Part shown: piece by piece, positions 8,130-16,844 of the stretch
Layout of the letters: each line of letters opens with the position of its first letter
How positions within the stretch are numbered: position 1 is the first letter of the stretch
DNA from: Qipengyuania spongiae
GTDB lineage: Bacteria > Pseudomonadota > Alphaproteobacteria > Sphingomonadales > Sphingomonadaceae
Reading direction: 5' to 3'
DNA length: 64,000 nucleotides
NCBI RefSeq assembly: GCF_026168555.1
Contig: NZ_CP092471.1
Location: forward strand, 382,501 to 446,500
Notes under the pieces: generated by a model
Database searches by the model: none
The model's input: the letters and a program-made list of their open reading frames with translations, nothing else
What the model was told of the DNA's origin: nothing
Program-made: the position numbers and the translations under genes

Positions 8130-9664
8130 ACGGGATTGCAAGCGCGCTGCTCGGTCTGGGGGACAAGCTGGCAGCGCATGTCCTGCTCTGCAGCGCGGCG
8201 ATCGCGCTCGGCATCGCGGTGGCGCTGCCGCTGGCGGTTTGGGCGAGCCGCAATGTCTTCGTCGCGCGCATCGCGCTGGGCTTCGCCAGCCTGGTGCAGA
8301 CCATCCCCGCCCTCGCCTTGCTGGCGCTGTTTTTCCCGATCCTGCTGAGCCTGCGCGCCGTCTTCGGCGATGGGCTGCCCACGCTCGGCTTCCTGCCCGC
8401 GCTTCTCGCTCTCTCGCTTTACGCCCTGCTTCCGATCCTGCGCAACGCGGTGACCGCTCAGGCCAATCTCGATTCCGGCGTGATCGAGGCGGCCGATGGC
8501 GTGGGCATGACCGGATGGCAGAAGCTGCGTCTGGTCGAGGCACCGCTCGCCGCGCCCTTCGTGATGGCGGGCATCCGCACGGCGGCGGTGTGGACCATCG
8601 GCGCGGCGACGCTCGCCACGACCATCGGCCAGACGAGCCTCGGCGATCCGATCTTCGCCGGATTGCAGACGCAGAACTGGGAGCTCGTGCTGGCCGGCTG
8701 CATCGCCAGCGCAGGACTGGCGCTGATCGCCGACGGGCTGCTGGGTATGGTGGAGCGCGGTTTTCGCGAGCGGCGCCGGATCATGTGGCTGAGCGGCGTC
8801 GCGGCAGTGCTGCTGGGCGTCGGCGCTGCTCTCATCTCGACCTTCGCGGGCGGATCGGACGAGGACCGGGTGGTGATCGGGGCGAAGAGCTTTTCCGAAC
8901 AATACATCCTCGCCCGCCTGATCGGCCAGCGGCTCGAAGCGGCGGGATACGAGGTCGAATATCGTGACGCGCTGGGATCGGCGGTGGCGCACAACGCGGT
9001 GGCGAGCGGGTCGATCGACATTCTGGTCGATTATACCGGCACGGTCTGGACCAACCAGATGAAGCGCACTGACAATCCCGACCGCGACGCGATGCTGGCC
9101 GAGATCGCCGCCTGGGAAGAACGCACCGGCGGTGCGCGCGTGCTCGGCCGGCTCGGCTTCGAGAACGCCTATGGCCTCGCCGTGACCACCGAGCGCGCCC
9201 GCAGCGACGGGCTGACCTCCATCGGCGATCTCGCGCGGCTCGCGCCGGGGTTCACCATCGGCGGCGATCCGGAATTCTTCCAGCGTCCCGAGTGGGTCGC
9301 GGTGCGTGACGCCTATGGCCTGCGCTTCGGCGATCTGCGCAATTTCTCGCCCACCTTCATGTACAATGCGCTTCGTTCGGGCGAAGCGCAGGTGATCGGA
9401 GCCTACACTTCGGACGGGCGGATCGCGGCGGACAATCTCACGATTCTCGACGACCCGGCAGGTGCCTTCCCCAATTACGACGCCATCCTCATCCTCTCGC
9501 CCGAAACGGGCCGCAACGCAGGCATCGCGACCGCGCTAGAACCGCTGATGGGCGCGATCGACGTCGAAGCCATGCGCGAGGCGAATTTTGCCGTCGACCG
9601 CGAGGTGAACAAGCGCACCCCGGCACAGGCCGCGCGGGAACTTGCCGCGCGGATCGGGCTCTAG
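8126..9664 (+). CDS. Fused ABC permease / substrate-binding protein, glycine betaine-choline family
   Basis: 512 residues. Residues 1 to about 210 form a permease with several hydrophobic helices and the cytoplasmic EAA-like loop (EAADGVGMTGWQKLRLVEAPL). A further hydrophobic helix (about 215-240) leads into an OpuAC-type periplasmic binding domain to the C-terminus (VIGAKSFSEQYILARLIG, DILVDYTGTVWTN). The fusion tethers receptor to channel, as known for OpuA-like and YehYZ-like relatives. The start is a GTG inside the GTGA overlap with the ATPase gene. Ligand identity would depend on aromatic cage residues that I cannot align here. Confidence 0.9.
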   Translation: MNGIASALLGLGDKLAAHVLLCSAAIALGIAVALPLAVWASRNVFVARIALGFASLVQTIPALALLALFFPILLSLRAVFGDGLPTLGFLPALLALSLYALLPILRNAVTAQANLDSGVIEAADGVGMTGWQKLRLVEAPLAAPFVMAGIRTAAVWTIGAATLATTIGQTSLGDPIFAGLQTQNWELVLAGCIASAGLALIADGLLGMVERGFRERRRIMWLSGVAAVLLGVGAALISTFAGGSDEDRVVIGAKSFSEQYILARLIGQRLEAAGYEVEYRDALGSAVAHNAVASGSIDILVDYTGTVWTNQMKRTDNPDRDAMLAEIAAWEERTGGARVLGRLGFENAYGLAVTTERARSDGLTSIGDLARLAPGFTIGGDPEFFQRPEWVAVRDAYGLRFGDLRNFSPTFMYNALRSGEAQVIGAYTSDGRIAADNLTILDDPAGAFPNYDAILILSPETGRNAGIATALEPLMGAIDVEAMREANFAVDREVNKRTPAQAARELAARIGL

Positions 9665-9672
9665 TTCGGGTC

Positions 9673-10092
9673 CTAGTTCGCTCTGGTCCAGTTCTGCGTC
9701 TGGCAGATCGGTCCGAGGCAGCCCTTCACTTCGAGGCGCGACGCGCTCTTGCGCCGGACGACCGAGCGGTAATCCTTACCGCTCTTCGGATCGTAGATCC
9801 GTCCGCGCCACAGATCGTCGTCCTCGGCAAACGAGAACAGCACGGGCAGGCCCATAAGCTTGCGCGAACGCTTGGCGGGATCGGGATTGTTGGTGTCGCG
9901 CTGATCCGCACCCTGCGGCGGGGGGACGAGGAATCTCGAGATTCGGCCGCAATAGGACGATCCGCACTTGGCGATCGTGACCACCGCGTCCTTGTCCTCT
10001 GTCATCCATCGCCCGGTGATGGGCTCGGCGGCGAACGCCGGAGTGCTCGCGGCGAATGCCAGCGCTGCGGCGAAAATGGCTGATCTCTTCAT
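9673..10092 (-). CDS. DUF2147 family secreted protein
   Basis: 139 residues with a clear Sec signal peptide (MKRSAIFAAALAFAASTPAFAAE; cleavage after AFA). The mature part matches the DUF2147 pattern: GRWMTEDKDAVVTI at the start, a CGxxYCGRI segment, GLPVLFSF, and a YDPKSGKDYRS repeat near the end. Four cysteines could form two disulfides. Members are periplasmic beta proteins of unknown role, often with envelope stress or carbohydrate genes. It converges with the ABC permease gene, only eight bases apart. Confidence 0.8.
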   Translation of the reverse strand: MKRSAIFAAALAFAASTPAFAAEPITGRWMTEDKDAVVTIAKCGSSYCGRISRFLVPPPQGADQRDTNNPDPAKRSRKLMGLPVLFSFAEDDDLWRGRIYDPKSGKDYRSVVRRKSASRLEVKGCLGPICQTQNWTRAN

Positions 10093-10118
10093 CTCAACTC
10101 CCCTGATTCGATCCGGTT

Positions 10119-11198
10119 CTATTCCGGTTCGTCTGAACCCTGCGCGACGAACTCCTGCGCGGCCAGGCCTGCCCCTTGGGGCCAGCCTCTGCCGGTAAGC
10201 GCCATGACCTTGAACAGCTCGCCCATCTCGTCGACTGCGGTCAGTCGGCGCAGCGCGGCATCGGTCTCCTTCGCGCGGGCGGGCGCCGCCACCGCGAGCG
10301 CGCGGGCGCGGGTGTCAATGCCGAGTGCCGAGAGGAATTGCCCTTGCGTCCCCGATTGCACCGCCACCCCATGCGTCCGCGCGATCACGGCGAGCGTTGC
10401 GAAATCGACATGGGCGGTGAGGTCCGCTTCGCCCGGATGATCGAGCACGCCTACCTTCCGGTGGCCCTTGACCGCCTGCAGGGTCGAGCCGGTTCGGGCT
10501 GCGAGATGGCCGTAATCGACGAACAGCGCCGCCCCGCCCTGCGCCGCTAGACGCGCGGCGACTTCCCCCATCACAGTCGCCGCGGGAGGCGAGGTCTCGA
10601 TCACCGCGCCCGGTGCCTGATCCGCAAGATCGGCGGGCCCGGCATCCCCCATCGGCTGATCGCCCGCGACGAAGGCCAGCCGGTCGTCGACCAGCCCGAC
10701 CATCCGCTCGCGCCAGCCTTTCTCGACGCGCACGAGCTGGCGGATCGGCAGTGCGTCCAGAAACTCGTTCGCCACCAGCAGCATCGGCACATCGCCTGGC
10801 AGGTCCGCCAGATCGTCGTGAAAGGTCGCGCCCGGCACGCGGTTGCGCTGGATCTCGCGCAGCGCGGGCGAGCCTTCGACGAAATGCACCCGCGGCAAGA
10901 GGCCCTGGCGGTTCATCGCGCGCAGGGCGTCGATCGCCAGCGTTGCGCGCCCGGGCCCTAGCTCGACATAGGCAAGGTCCTGCGGACGGCCGGCGCGGTG
11001 CCACAGATCTGCGCACCAGAGCCCGATCATCTCCCCGAACATCTGACTGATATCGGGCGCGGTTACGAAATCTCCGGTCGCGCCGAGCGGATCGCGCGTC
11101 GAATAATAGTGCGCATTGCTCTCGCCCATGAAGCGCGAGACCGGCATCGGACCGTGCCGTTCGATCAGGCGGCGGAACCGGCGCGCGAGATCGCTCAT
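10119..11198 (-). CDS. MidA/NDUFAF7-like SAM-dependent methyltransferase
   Basis: 359-residue class I methyltransferase of the MidA (mitochondrial NDUFAF7) family. NDUFAF7 dimethylates an arginine of a complex I subunit during assembly, so a role in NADH dehydrogenase maturation is plausible but inferred. Visible hallmarks are YYSTRDPLGATGDFVTAPDISQ at the N-terminus (N-H-Y-Y family signature), the SAM-binding ELGPGRATLAID loop, and LLVANEFLDALPIRQ. The ATG at 11198 was chosen; a GTG six bases upstream is equally placed. It follows lgt by about ten bases and is probably cotranscribed. Confidence 0.85.
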   Translation of the reverse strand: MSDLARRFRRLIERHGPMPVSRFMGESNAHYYSTRDPLGATGDFVTAPDISQMFGEMIGLWCADLWHRAGRPQDLAYVELGPGRATLAIDALRAMNRQGLLPRVHFVEGSPALREIQRNRVPGATFHDDLADLPGDVPMLLVANEFLDALPIRQLVRVEKGWRERMVGLVDDRLAFVAGDQPMGDAGPADLADQAPGAVIETSPPAATVMGEVAARLAAQGGAALFVDYGHLAARTGSTLQAVKGHRKVGVLDHPGEADLTAHVDFATLAVIARTHGVAVQSGTQGQFLSALGIDTRARALAVAAPARAKETDAALRRLTAVDEMGELFKVMALTGRGWPQGAGLAAQEFVAQGSDEPE

Positions 11199-11208
11199 CG
11201 GCACGCGA

Positions 11209-12117
11209 TCATGCAGGCATGGTCGCCTTGCCCCCGGTCGCCGGGCGGCGGGTCAGACTGTAGGCGATCACCGCGAGGCCGAGGGCGATCATCGGGATCG
11301 TCAGCCATTGCCCGCGCGACAGGCCCGTCTCGGTCACGACATAGGCGAGATGCGCATCGGGTTCGCGGAAGAACTCGTTGACGAAGCGCGCCGCGGCGAT
11401 CCCCGTCGTGAAGACGCCGACCAGCAGGCCGGGACGGTACCGCGCGCGGGTGTACCAGAACAGCGGCAACAGGATCGCGATCATCAGCCCGCCTTCGAGC
11501 GCGGCCTGGTAAAGCTGGCTCGGATGGCGGGCGAGCTGGAGCGGATCGGAGGGAAAGACCATCGCCCAGGCGACATCGGTCGGCCGCCCGTAAAGCTCGC
11601 CATTGACGAAGTTGGCCAGCCGCCCGAACAGCATTCCGAAGGGCACGTTGACCGCGATGTAGTCGCACACGCGCAGCCAGCTGAGCCCGCCCTGCCGGCT
11701 GACCCAGGCGATCGCGGCAAGGACGCCCAGCACGCCGCCGTGGAAGCTCATGCCCCCGTCCCACAGGCGCAGGAGGCCCCACGGCATCGGTGCACCGTGG
11801 CTGAAATCGGCAAACAGTTCGGGCCGGTAGAACAGCGCATAGCCCAGCCGCCCGCCGAGGATGATGCCGAGCGTGCAGTAGAAGAACAGATCGTCGGCAT
11901 GGCGCTGCGCCATCGGGCTGCCCGGCGCCTTCACCATCTTCGACAGGTGCCAGTATCCCAGCAGGATCCCCGCCAGATAGGCCAGCGAATACCAGCGCAG
12001 GGTGAAGAAGCCGAGATCGATGCCCGGCGTCAGGCCCAGCTGCGCCCACTGGATCGGCGCGTCCTGAACCGATGCGGGTGCCGCGGCTGCGAGCATGGCG
12101 GCGAGTAGTGACAGCAC
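11209..12117 (-). CDS. lgt: Prolipoprotein diacylglyceryl transferase
   Basis: 302-residue inner-membrane enzyme that moves diacylglyceryl from phosphatidylglycerol to the lipobox cysteine, the first step in maturing the many LAAC lipoproteins of this genome. The family signature is clear: GGMSFHGG, then RLANFVNGELYGRPTDVAWA. Multiple hydrophobic helices are present. The GTG start is preceded by AAAGGA at good spacing; an ATG seven codons later is an alternative. It leads a two-gene unit with the MidA-like methyltransferase. Confidence 0.94.
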   Translation of the reverse strand: MLSLLAAMLAAAAPASVQDAPIQWAQLGLTPGIDLGFFTLRWYSLAYLAGILLGYWHLSKMVKAPGSPMAQRHADDLFFYCTLGIILGGRLGYALFYRPELFADFSHGAPMPWGLLRLWDGGMSFHGGVLGVLAAIAWVSRQGGLSWLRVCDYIAVNVPFGMLFGRLANFVNGELYGRPTDVAWAMVFPSDPLQLARHPSQLYQAALEGGLMIAILLPLFWYTRARYRPGLLVGVFTTGIAAARFVNEFFREPDAHLAYVVTETGLSRGQWLTIPMIALGLAVIAYSLTRRPATGGKATMPA

Positions 12118-12289
12118 GGGGTTATCCTTTTAGAGACAGGTGGCGGTCCGCAACCGAGTTGGCGACGACACCACGCGGGCCGCTTTTGGCATAGCAGGCG
12201 TTTTGGGGAAACCCTGCGATCACATGCCGGCCGCGAGGCGCGAGAATGCGGGTCCGCGGGTAACGTTAGAGAGAGGATGACAGACCCGT

Positions 12290-13981
12290 ATGCCGACTGA
12301 GCTCGACAAGACACTCGACGCGATCATGGACCAGCTGACCGCGCCCGGTGCCCCCGCCGAAACGGTCCCCTTCACTCGTAACGGCGTGGAGATGCCGGTG
12401 CTCAAGAACGCGCCGCCCAGCATGGCGCATTATTTCGCGCATTACTGCAACGAGCATAAGGACGCTCAATTCCTGGTCGATCCGGCCCAGCGCCTGACCT
12501 TTGGCGAGACCTATGCCGCGGCGCGCCACGTCGCGGCCGGCCTGGTCGCGAAGCACGGCATGAAACGCGGCGACCGGGTGGCGATCGGCGCGCGCAATTC
12601 GGCGAACTGGATCGTCACCTATATGGGCATCTTGATAGGCGGCGGCTGCGCCACCCTGCTCAATGGATTTTCCGCCGGCGAGGAACTGGCAGACCAGATC
12701 GACATGGTCGAATGCAAACTGGTGCTGGCCGACCGCCAGCGCGCCGAACGTATCGAAGGCCATCCGCATGGCGCGAAGGTGGTCCTGATCGATCACGACG
12801 CGCCGCCCGCCGCAGGCCTTGCCGAGATCTGGGGCGATCCCGCCTCCATCGACCTTCCCGAACTGGGCCCGGACGATCACGCCACGCTGCTCTATACCTC
12901 CGGCTCCACGGGCCGCTCCAAGGGTGCGTATTCGGACCATCGCGGCGTCGTCCACGGCTCGATGAGCTACGCGCTGCAATCGCTGATGGCCTTCACCTAT
13001 CTCGGCTCGACGGGAGCGGCGCCGACCAGCCAGGCCTGTGCCCTCCTCGCCGTGCCGCTGTTCCACGTCACCGGCGAAGTGCCGCTGTTCCTCCAGAGCT
13101 TCGCGCTCGGTCGCAAGATCGTGCTGATGGCCAAGTGGGATGCGGGCGAAGCGCTGCGCCTGATCCAGGACGAGAAGGTCAGCTATTTCGCCGGCGTCCC
13201 CCTGATGACCTACGAGATGGCGACCCATCCCGATCGCGATCGCTACGATGTCTCGACCTGCTCCGGCTTCGCCGCAGGCGGCGCGCCGCGCCCGGTCGAG
13301 CATGTGACCAAGATCAAGGAAGCCTTCCCCGCCGGCAACCCGCTGCTCGGCTATGGCCTGACCGAGACCAACGGCGTCGGCTGCGGCAATTTCAACGAGA
13401 ACTATCTCGCCAAGCCCGCAAGCACCGGCAAGCCGAGCCGCCCGCTGGTCGATCTCGCCATCCTCGACGATGACGGCAACCGGCTGGCCCAGGGCGAGGT
13501 CGGCGAGGTCTGCCTGCGCTCGGCCTGCAACTTCCTCGGCTACTGGAACAACGAGGAAGCGACGAAGGCCGCCTTCACCGATGACATGTATTTCCGCACC
13601 GGCGATCTCGGCCGGCTGGACGAGGACGGCTATCTCTTCATCGTCGATCGCAAGAAGGACATCATCATCCGTGGCGGCGAGAACATCGCCTGCATCGAGG
13701 TGGAGGATGCGATCTACGCCCATCCCGACGTGGCCGAATGCTCGGTCTTCGGCCTGCCGGACAAGCGCTATGGCGAGATTCCGGCCGCTGTGTTCCTGCC
13801 CCACGAAGGCAAATCGTTGAGCGCCGACCAGTTGCGCGATTTCCTCGAGGGGCGGATCGCGTCCTTCAAGGTGCCGGCGGTTTTCTGGCAGGCGACCGAA
13901 CAGCTCCCGCGCCTGGGCACACAGAAGGTCGACAAGCGCGCCGTTCGCGACAGCTACGCCCGGGAACACGTCGCCGCATGA
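12290..13981 (+). CDS. AMP-forming acyl-CoA ligase
   Basis: 563-residue ANL-superfamily adenylating enzyme, probably activating a fatty or other carboxylic acid with ATP and CoA. The P-loop motif LLYTSGSTGRSKG, the YGLTETNG A5-like motif, the TGDLGRLDEDGY hinge aspartate region and the C-terminal catalytic lysine region (GTQKVDKRAVRD) are intact. No signal peptide or membrane helix is seen. It starts at ATG 12290 and ends 22 bases before glnD, so the two may be cotranscribed though functionally unrelated. Substrate chain length cannot be judged. Confidence 0.85.
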   Translation: MPTELDKTLDAIMDQLTAPGAPAETVPFTRNGVEMPVLKNAPPSMAHYFAHYCNEHKDAQFLVDPAQRLTFGETYAAARHVAAGLVAKHGMKRGDRVAIGARNSANWIVTYMGILIGGGCATLLNGFSAGEELADQIDMVECKLVLADRQRAERIEGHPHGAKVVLIDHDAPPAAGLAEIWGDPASIDLPELGPDDHATLLYTSGSTGRSKGAYSDHRGVVHGSMSYALQSLMAFTYLGSTGAAPTSQACALLAVPLFHVTGEVPLFLQSFALGRKIVLMAKWDAGEALRLIQDEKVSYFAGVPLMTYEMATHPDRDRYDVSTCSGFAAGGAPRPVEHVTKIKEAFPAGNPLLGYGLTETNGVGCGNFNENYLAKPASTGKPSRPLVDLAILDDDGNRLAQGEVGEVCLRSACNFLGYWNNEEATKAAFTDDMYFRTGDLGRLDEDGYLFIVDRKKDIIIRGGENIACIEVEDAIYAHPDVAECSVFGLPDKRYGEIPAAVFLPHEGKSLSADQLRDFLEGRIASFKVPAVFWQATEQLPRLGTQKVDKRAVRDSYAREHVAA

Positions 13982-14003
13982 TCGCATTTCCGGCGTCCGC
14001 TTC

Positions 14004-16763
14004 GTGAGACTTCAGGCGCTTTCCGACCGGCGCGCCATCATCGAGCGTCGGATTCTCGCCGCGCGGATCGACGAGCTGGCGAAGGGCGAGGGTTCGTCCG
14101 CACGCCCCGCCATCGTCGCGGCGCTCAAGGAGGCGCTCGAGGAAGGGCGCGCCGAACTCACCCGGCGGCTGGAGGAACAGCCCAGCGCCGGGCATTCGAT
14201 CGCGGCGGGCCACGCCTATCTGATCGATCAGCTGGTGCGGGTGATCTACGATCACGCCACGCTGCACCTCTACCCCGCCTCCAACCGCTCCAGCGCGGAG
14301 CGGATCGCGATCATGGCGGTGGGCGGCTACGGGCGCGCCGAGATGGCGCCCTTCTCGGATGTCGACATCGCTTTCCTCACGCCCCAGCGCCATGCGCCCT
14401 GGTGCGAACAGGTGATCGAGGCGATGCTCTATCTTCTGTGGGATCTCGGTCTCAAGGTCGGCCATTCCAGCCGCACGCTCGACGACGCCATGCGCATGGC
14501 GAAGGAAGACCTGACCGTACGCACGGCCCTCCTTGAAGGGCGCTATGTCTGGGGCGACCAGGCGCTCTACGACGAGGGTGCGCGCCGCTATCGGATCGAA
14601 GTGGTGATGGGGACCGAGCGGCAGTTCCTCCGGGAGAAGCTGGAAGAGCGCAACGCCCGCCACAAGCGCATGGGCGACAGCCGATATGTCGTCGAACCCA
14701 ATATCAAGGATGGCAAGGGCGGCCTGCGCGATCTTCAGACGCTCTACTGGATCGGCAAGTATATCCACCGGGTCGATGCCGCCGCCGATCTGGTGACGGT
14801 CGGCCTGTTCACCGAATCCGAATATCGCCGGTTCCGCAATGCCGAGCGCTTTCTCCTCGCCGTGCGCGCCCATCTCCACACCATCACCGGGCGGGCCGAG
14901 GACCGGCTGACCTTCGACTATCAGCGCCAGATCGCCGAACGGATGCGCTTCGCCGACCGTCCGGGCAAGAGCGCGGTCGAGCGTTTCATGCAGTTCTATT
15001 TCCTCCAGGCGAAGCATGTCGGCAGCCTGACCGGCATCTTCCTGTCGCATATCGACGAGGAATTCGCGCAAAAGAGCCAGCGCGGCGGCTTCTTCGCCGG
15101 GTTCCGCACCCGCCCGCGCAGCGTCGCCGGCTTCACCGTCCATGGCGGGCGGATCGCCGCGCCGTCGGACGACTGGTTCCGCAAGGACCCGGTCCGGCTG
15201 ATCGAGCTGTTCCGCCTGGCGGAGGCCGAGGAGCTGGAAATCCATCCCCGGACGATGCGGCAAGCGCAGCGCGACAGCGGGCTGATCGATCACGCCCTGC
15301 GCGAGGATCCGCGCGCCAATGCCCTGTTCCTCGACTTGCTGACCGGGCGCAACAATTCCGAAACGGTGCTGCGCTGGATGAACGAGGCCGGTGTGTTCGG
15401 CCGCTTCGTGCCCGATTTCGGCCGGGTCAACGCGCAGATGCAGTTCGACATGTACCACCACTACACGGTCGACGAGCACACCATCCGCGCGATAGGCCTG
15501 CTCGCCCGGATCGAGAAGGGCGAGCTGGTTTCCGACCACCCGCGCGCGACCCGGCTGATCGGCGGGCTGGCGAGCCGGCGCGCGCTCTATGTCGCTGTCC
15601 TGCTGCACGATATCGCCAAGGGGCGCGGCGGCGACCATTCAGAGCTTGGCGCGGATGTTGCGCGCGAATTGTGCCCGCGCTTCGGCCTGACCGAGGGGGA
15701 GACCGAGCTGGTCGCCTGGCTGGTGCTCCACCATCTGCTGATGAGCTCGACCGCGCAGAAGCGCGACCTCGCCGATCCCAAGACGATCGAGGATTTCGTT
15801 GCCGCGGTGCAGAGCATGGAGCGGCTTAAAAACCTCGCCATCCTGACCGCCGTCGATATCCGCGCGGTGGGTCCGGGCACCTGGAACAGCTGGAAGGGCC
15901 AGCTGATCGGCAGCCTCTACGACCAGGCGCAGGAGCGGCTCCGGCTCGGCCATATCCGGCATGGCCGCAAGGAACGGGTCGCGGCGAAACAGGCCGAGGT
16001 GAAGGAGCGGATCGGCGAGCGGGCCGACCTCGTCGACCGCTACGCCCGCAGCATGGGCGATGCCTACTGGATCGCCGAACCCGCCGACATCGCGGCGCGC
16101 AATATCGTCCATTACGCGGCGGCGCGCGAGGCGGGCGACAAGCTGTCGATCTTCGAACAGTATTACGAAGCGCGCGGAGCGACGCTGGTGACCGTGATCG
16201 CGAGCGACCATCCGGGGCTGTTCTACCGCATCGCGGGCGGCATCCACCTTGCTGGCGGCAACATCATCGATGCGCGCATCCACACCACGCGCGAAGGCTG
16301 GGCGATCGACAATTTCCTGGTGCAGGACCCGCAGGGCCGGCCGTTCCGCGAGCCGCAGCAGATCGAGCGGCTCGAACGTTCCATCGCCGACGCGCTCGCC
16401 AACCGGATCGACCTCGCCCCGCGCCTCGCCCAGCGGCCGCTGCCGCACGGGCGGTCCAAGGCGTTCGACGTGGACCCGCGCGTCGTGTTCGACAATTCCG
16501 CCTCGAACCGCTTCACCGTGATCGAGGTCAACGCGCGCGACCGTTCGGCTCTGCTCAACCGTCTGGCGCGCGCCTTGTTCGAGGAGGGACTGGTGGTCAA
16601 TTCGGCCCATGTCACCGCCTATGGCGAGCGCGCGGCGGACACCTTCTACGTTACCGACGTGACCGGCGCGAAGCTGACCGGGGAAGCACGCATGAAACGG
16701 CTCGAGGCGGCGCTGCTCGAGGCGGCAAGTGATGCATTGCAGGCACGTTTGGAAGACGCCTAA
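14004..16763 (+). CDS. glnD: Bifunctional [protein-PII] uridylyltransferase / uridylyl-removing enzyme
   Basis: 919 residues, normal for GlnD, the glutamine sensor that uridylylates or deuridylylates PII proteins. Domains in order: nucleotidyltransferase (VGGYGRAEMAPFSDVDIAF near residue 100), PII-uridylyltransferase helical region (EPNIKDGKGGLRDLQTLYW), HD hydrolase (LLHDIAKGRGGDHSELG near 535), and two C-terminal ACT domains (about 730-800 and 840-910) that bind glutamine. The GTG start follows the ligase gene closely. No glnB/glnK, amtB or glnA is in the window. Confidence 0.95.
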   Translation: MRLQALSDRRAIIERRILAARIDELAKGEGSSARPAIVAALKEALEEGRAELTRRLEEQPSAGHSIAAGHAYLIDQLVRVIYDHATLHLYPASNRSSAERIAIMAVGGYGRAEMAPFSDVDIAFLTPQRHAPWCEQVIEAMLYLLWDLGLKVGHSSRTLDDAMRMAKEDLTVRTALLEGRYVWGDQALYDEGARRYRIEVVMGTERQFLREKLEERNARHKRMGDSRYVVEPNIKDGKGGLRDLQTLYWIGKYIHRVDAAADLVTVGLFTESEYRRFRNAERFLLAVRAHLHTITGRAEDRLTFDYQRQIAERMRFADRPGKSAVERFMQFYFLQAKHVGSLTGIFLSHIDEEFAQKSQRGGFFAGFRTRPRSVAGFTVHGGRIAAPSDDWFRKDPVRLIELFRLAEAEELEIHPRTMRQAQRDSGLIDHALREDPRANALFLDLLTGRNNSETVLRWMNEAGVFGRFVPDFGRVNAQMQFDMYHHYTVDEHTIRAIGLLARIEKGELVSDHPRATRLIGGLASRRALYVAVLLHDIAKGRGGDHSELGADVARELCPRFGLTEGETELVAWLVLHHLLMSSTAQKRDLADPKTIEDFVAAVQSMERLKNLAILTAVDIRAVGPGTWNSWKGQLIGSLYDQAQERLRLGHIRHGRKERVAAKQAEVKERIGERADLVDRYARSMGDAYWIAEPADIAARNIVHYAAAREAGDKLSIFEQYYEARGATLVTVIASDHPGLFYRIAGGIHLAGGNIIDARIHTTREGWAIDNFLVQDPQGRPFREPQQIERLERSIADALANRIDLAPRLAQRPLPHGRSKAFDVDPRVVFDNSASNRFTVIEVNARDRSALLNRLARALFEEGLVVNSAHVTAYGERAADTFYVTDVTGAKLTGEARMKRLEAALLEAASDALQARLEDA

Positions 16764-16784
16764 CGGCTGTTCGACGGTTCTGTG

Positions 16785-16812
16785 TTGCAACTTTGTTGCG
16801 TCCAGCTATGCC
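16785..16812 (+). promoter_or_regulatory. Putative promoter with overlapping inverted repeat upstream of the TonB receptor
   Basis: TTGCAA and TATGCC separated by 16 bases resemble -35 and -10 elements of the housekeeping sigma factor, placed about 33 bases before the receptor ATG. The inverted repeat GCAAC-ttt-GTTGC (16787-16799) starts inside the -35 box and runs into the spacer, a position suited to a repressor operator. Judged by eye only. Confidence 0.4.
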
Positions 16813-16844
16813 TTTGCGCGGAGAGTTTGGAGAGGAGAAATATA

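Noticed and set aside
12266..13987. A 573-codon minus-strand frame opposite the acyl-CoA ligase
   Set aside because: No motif or plausible start; the plus-strand ligase is intact.
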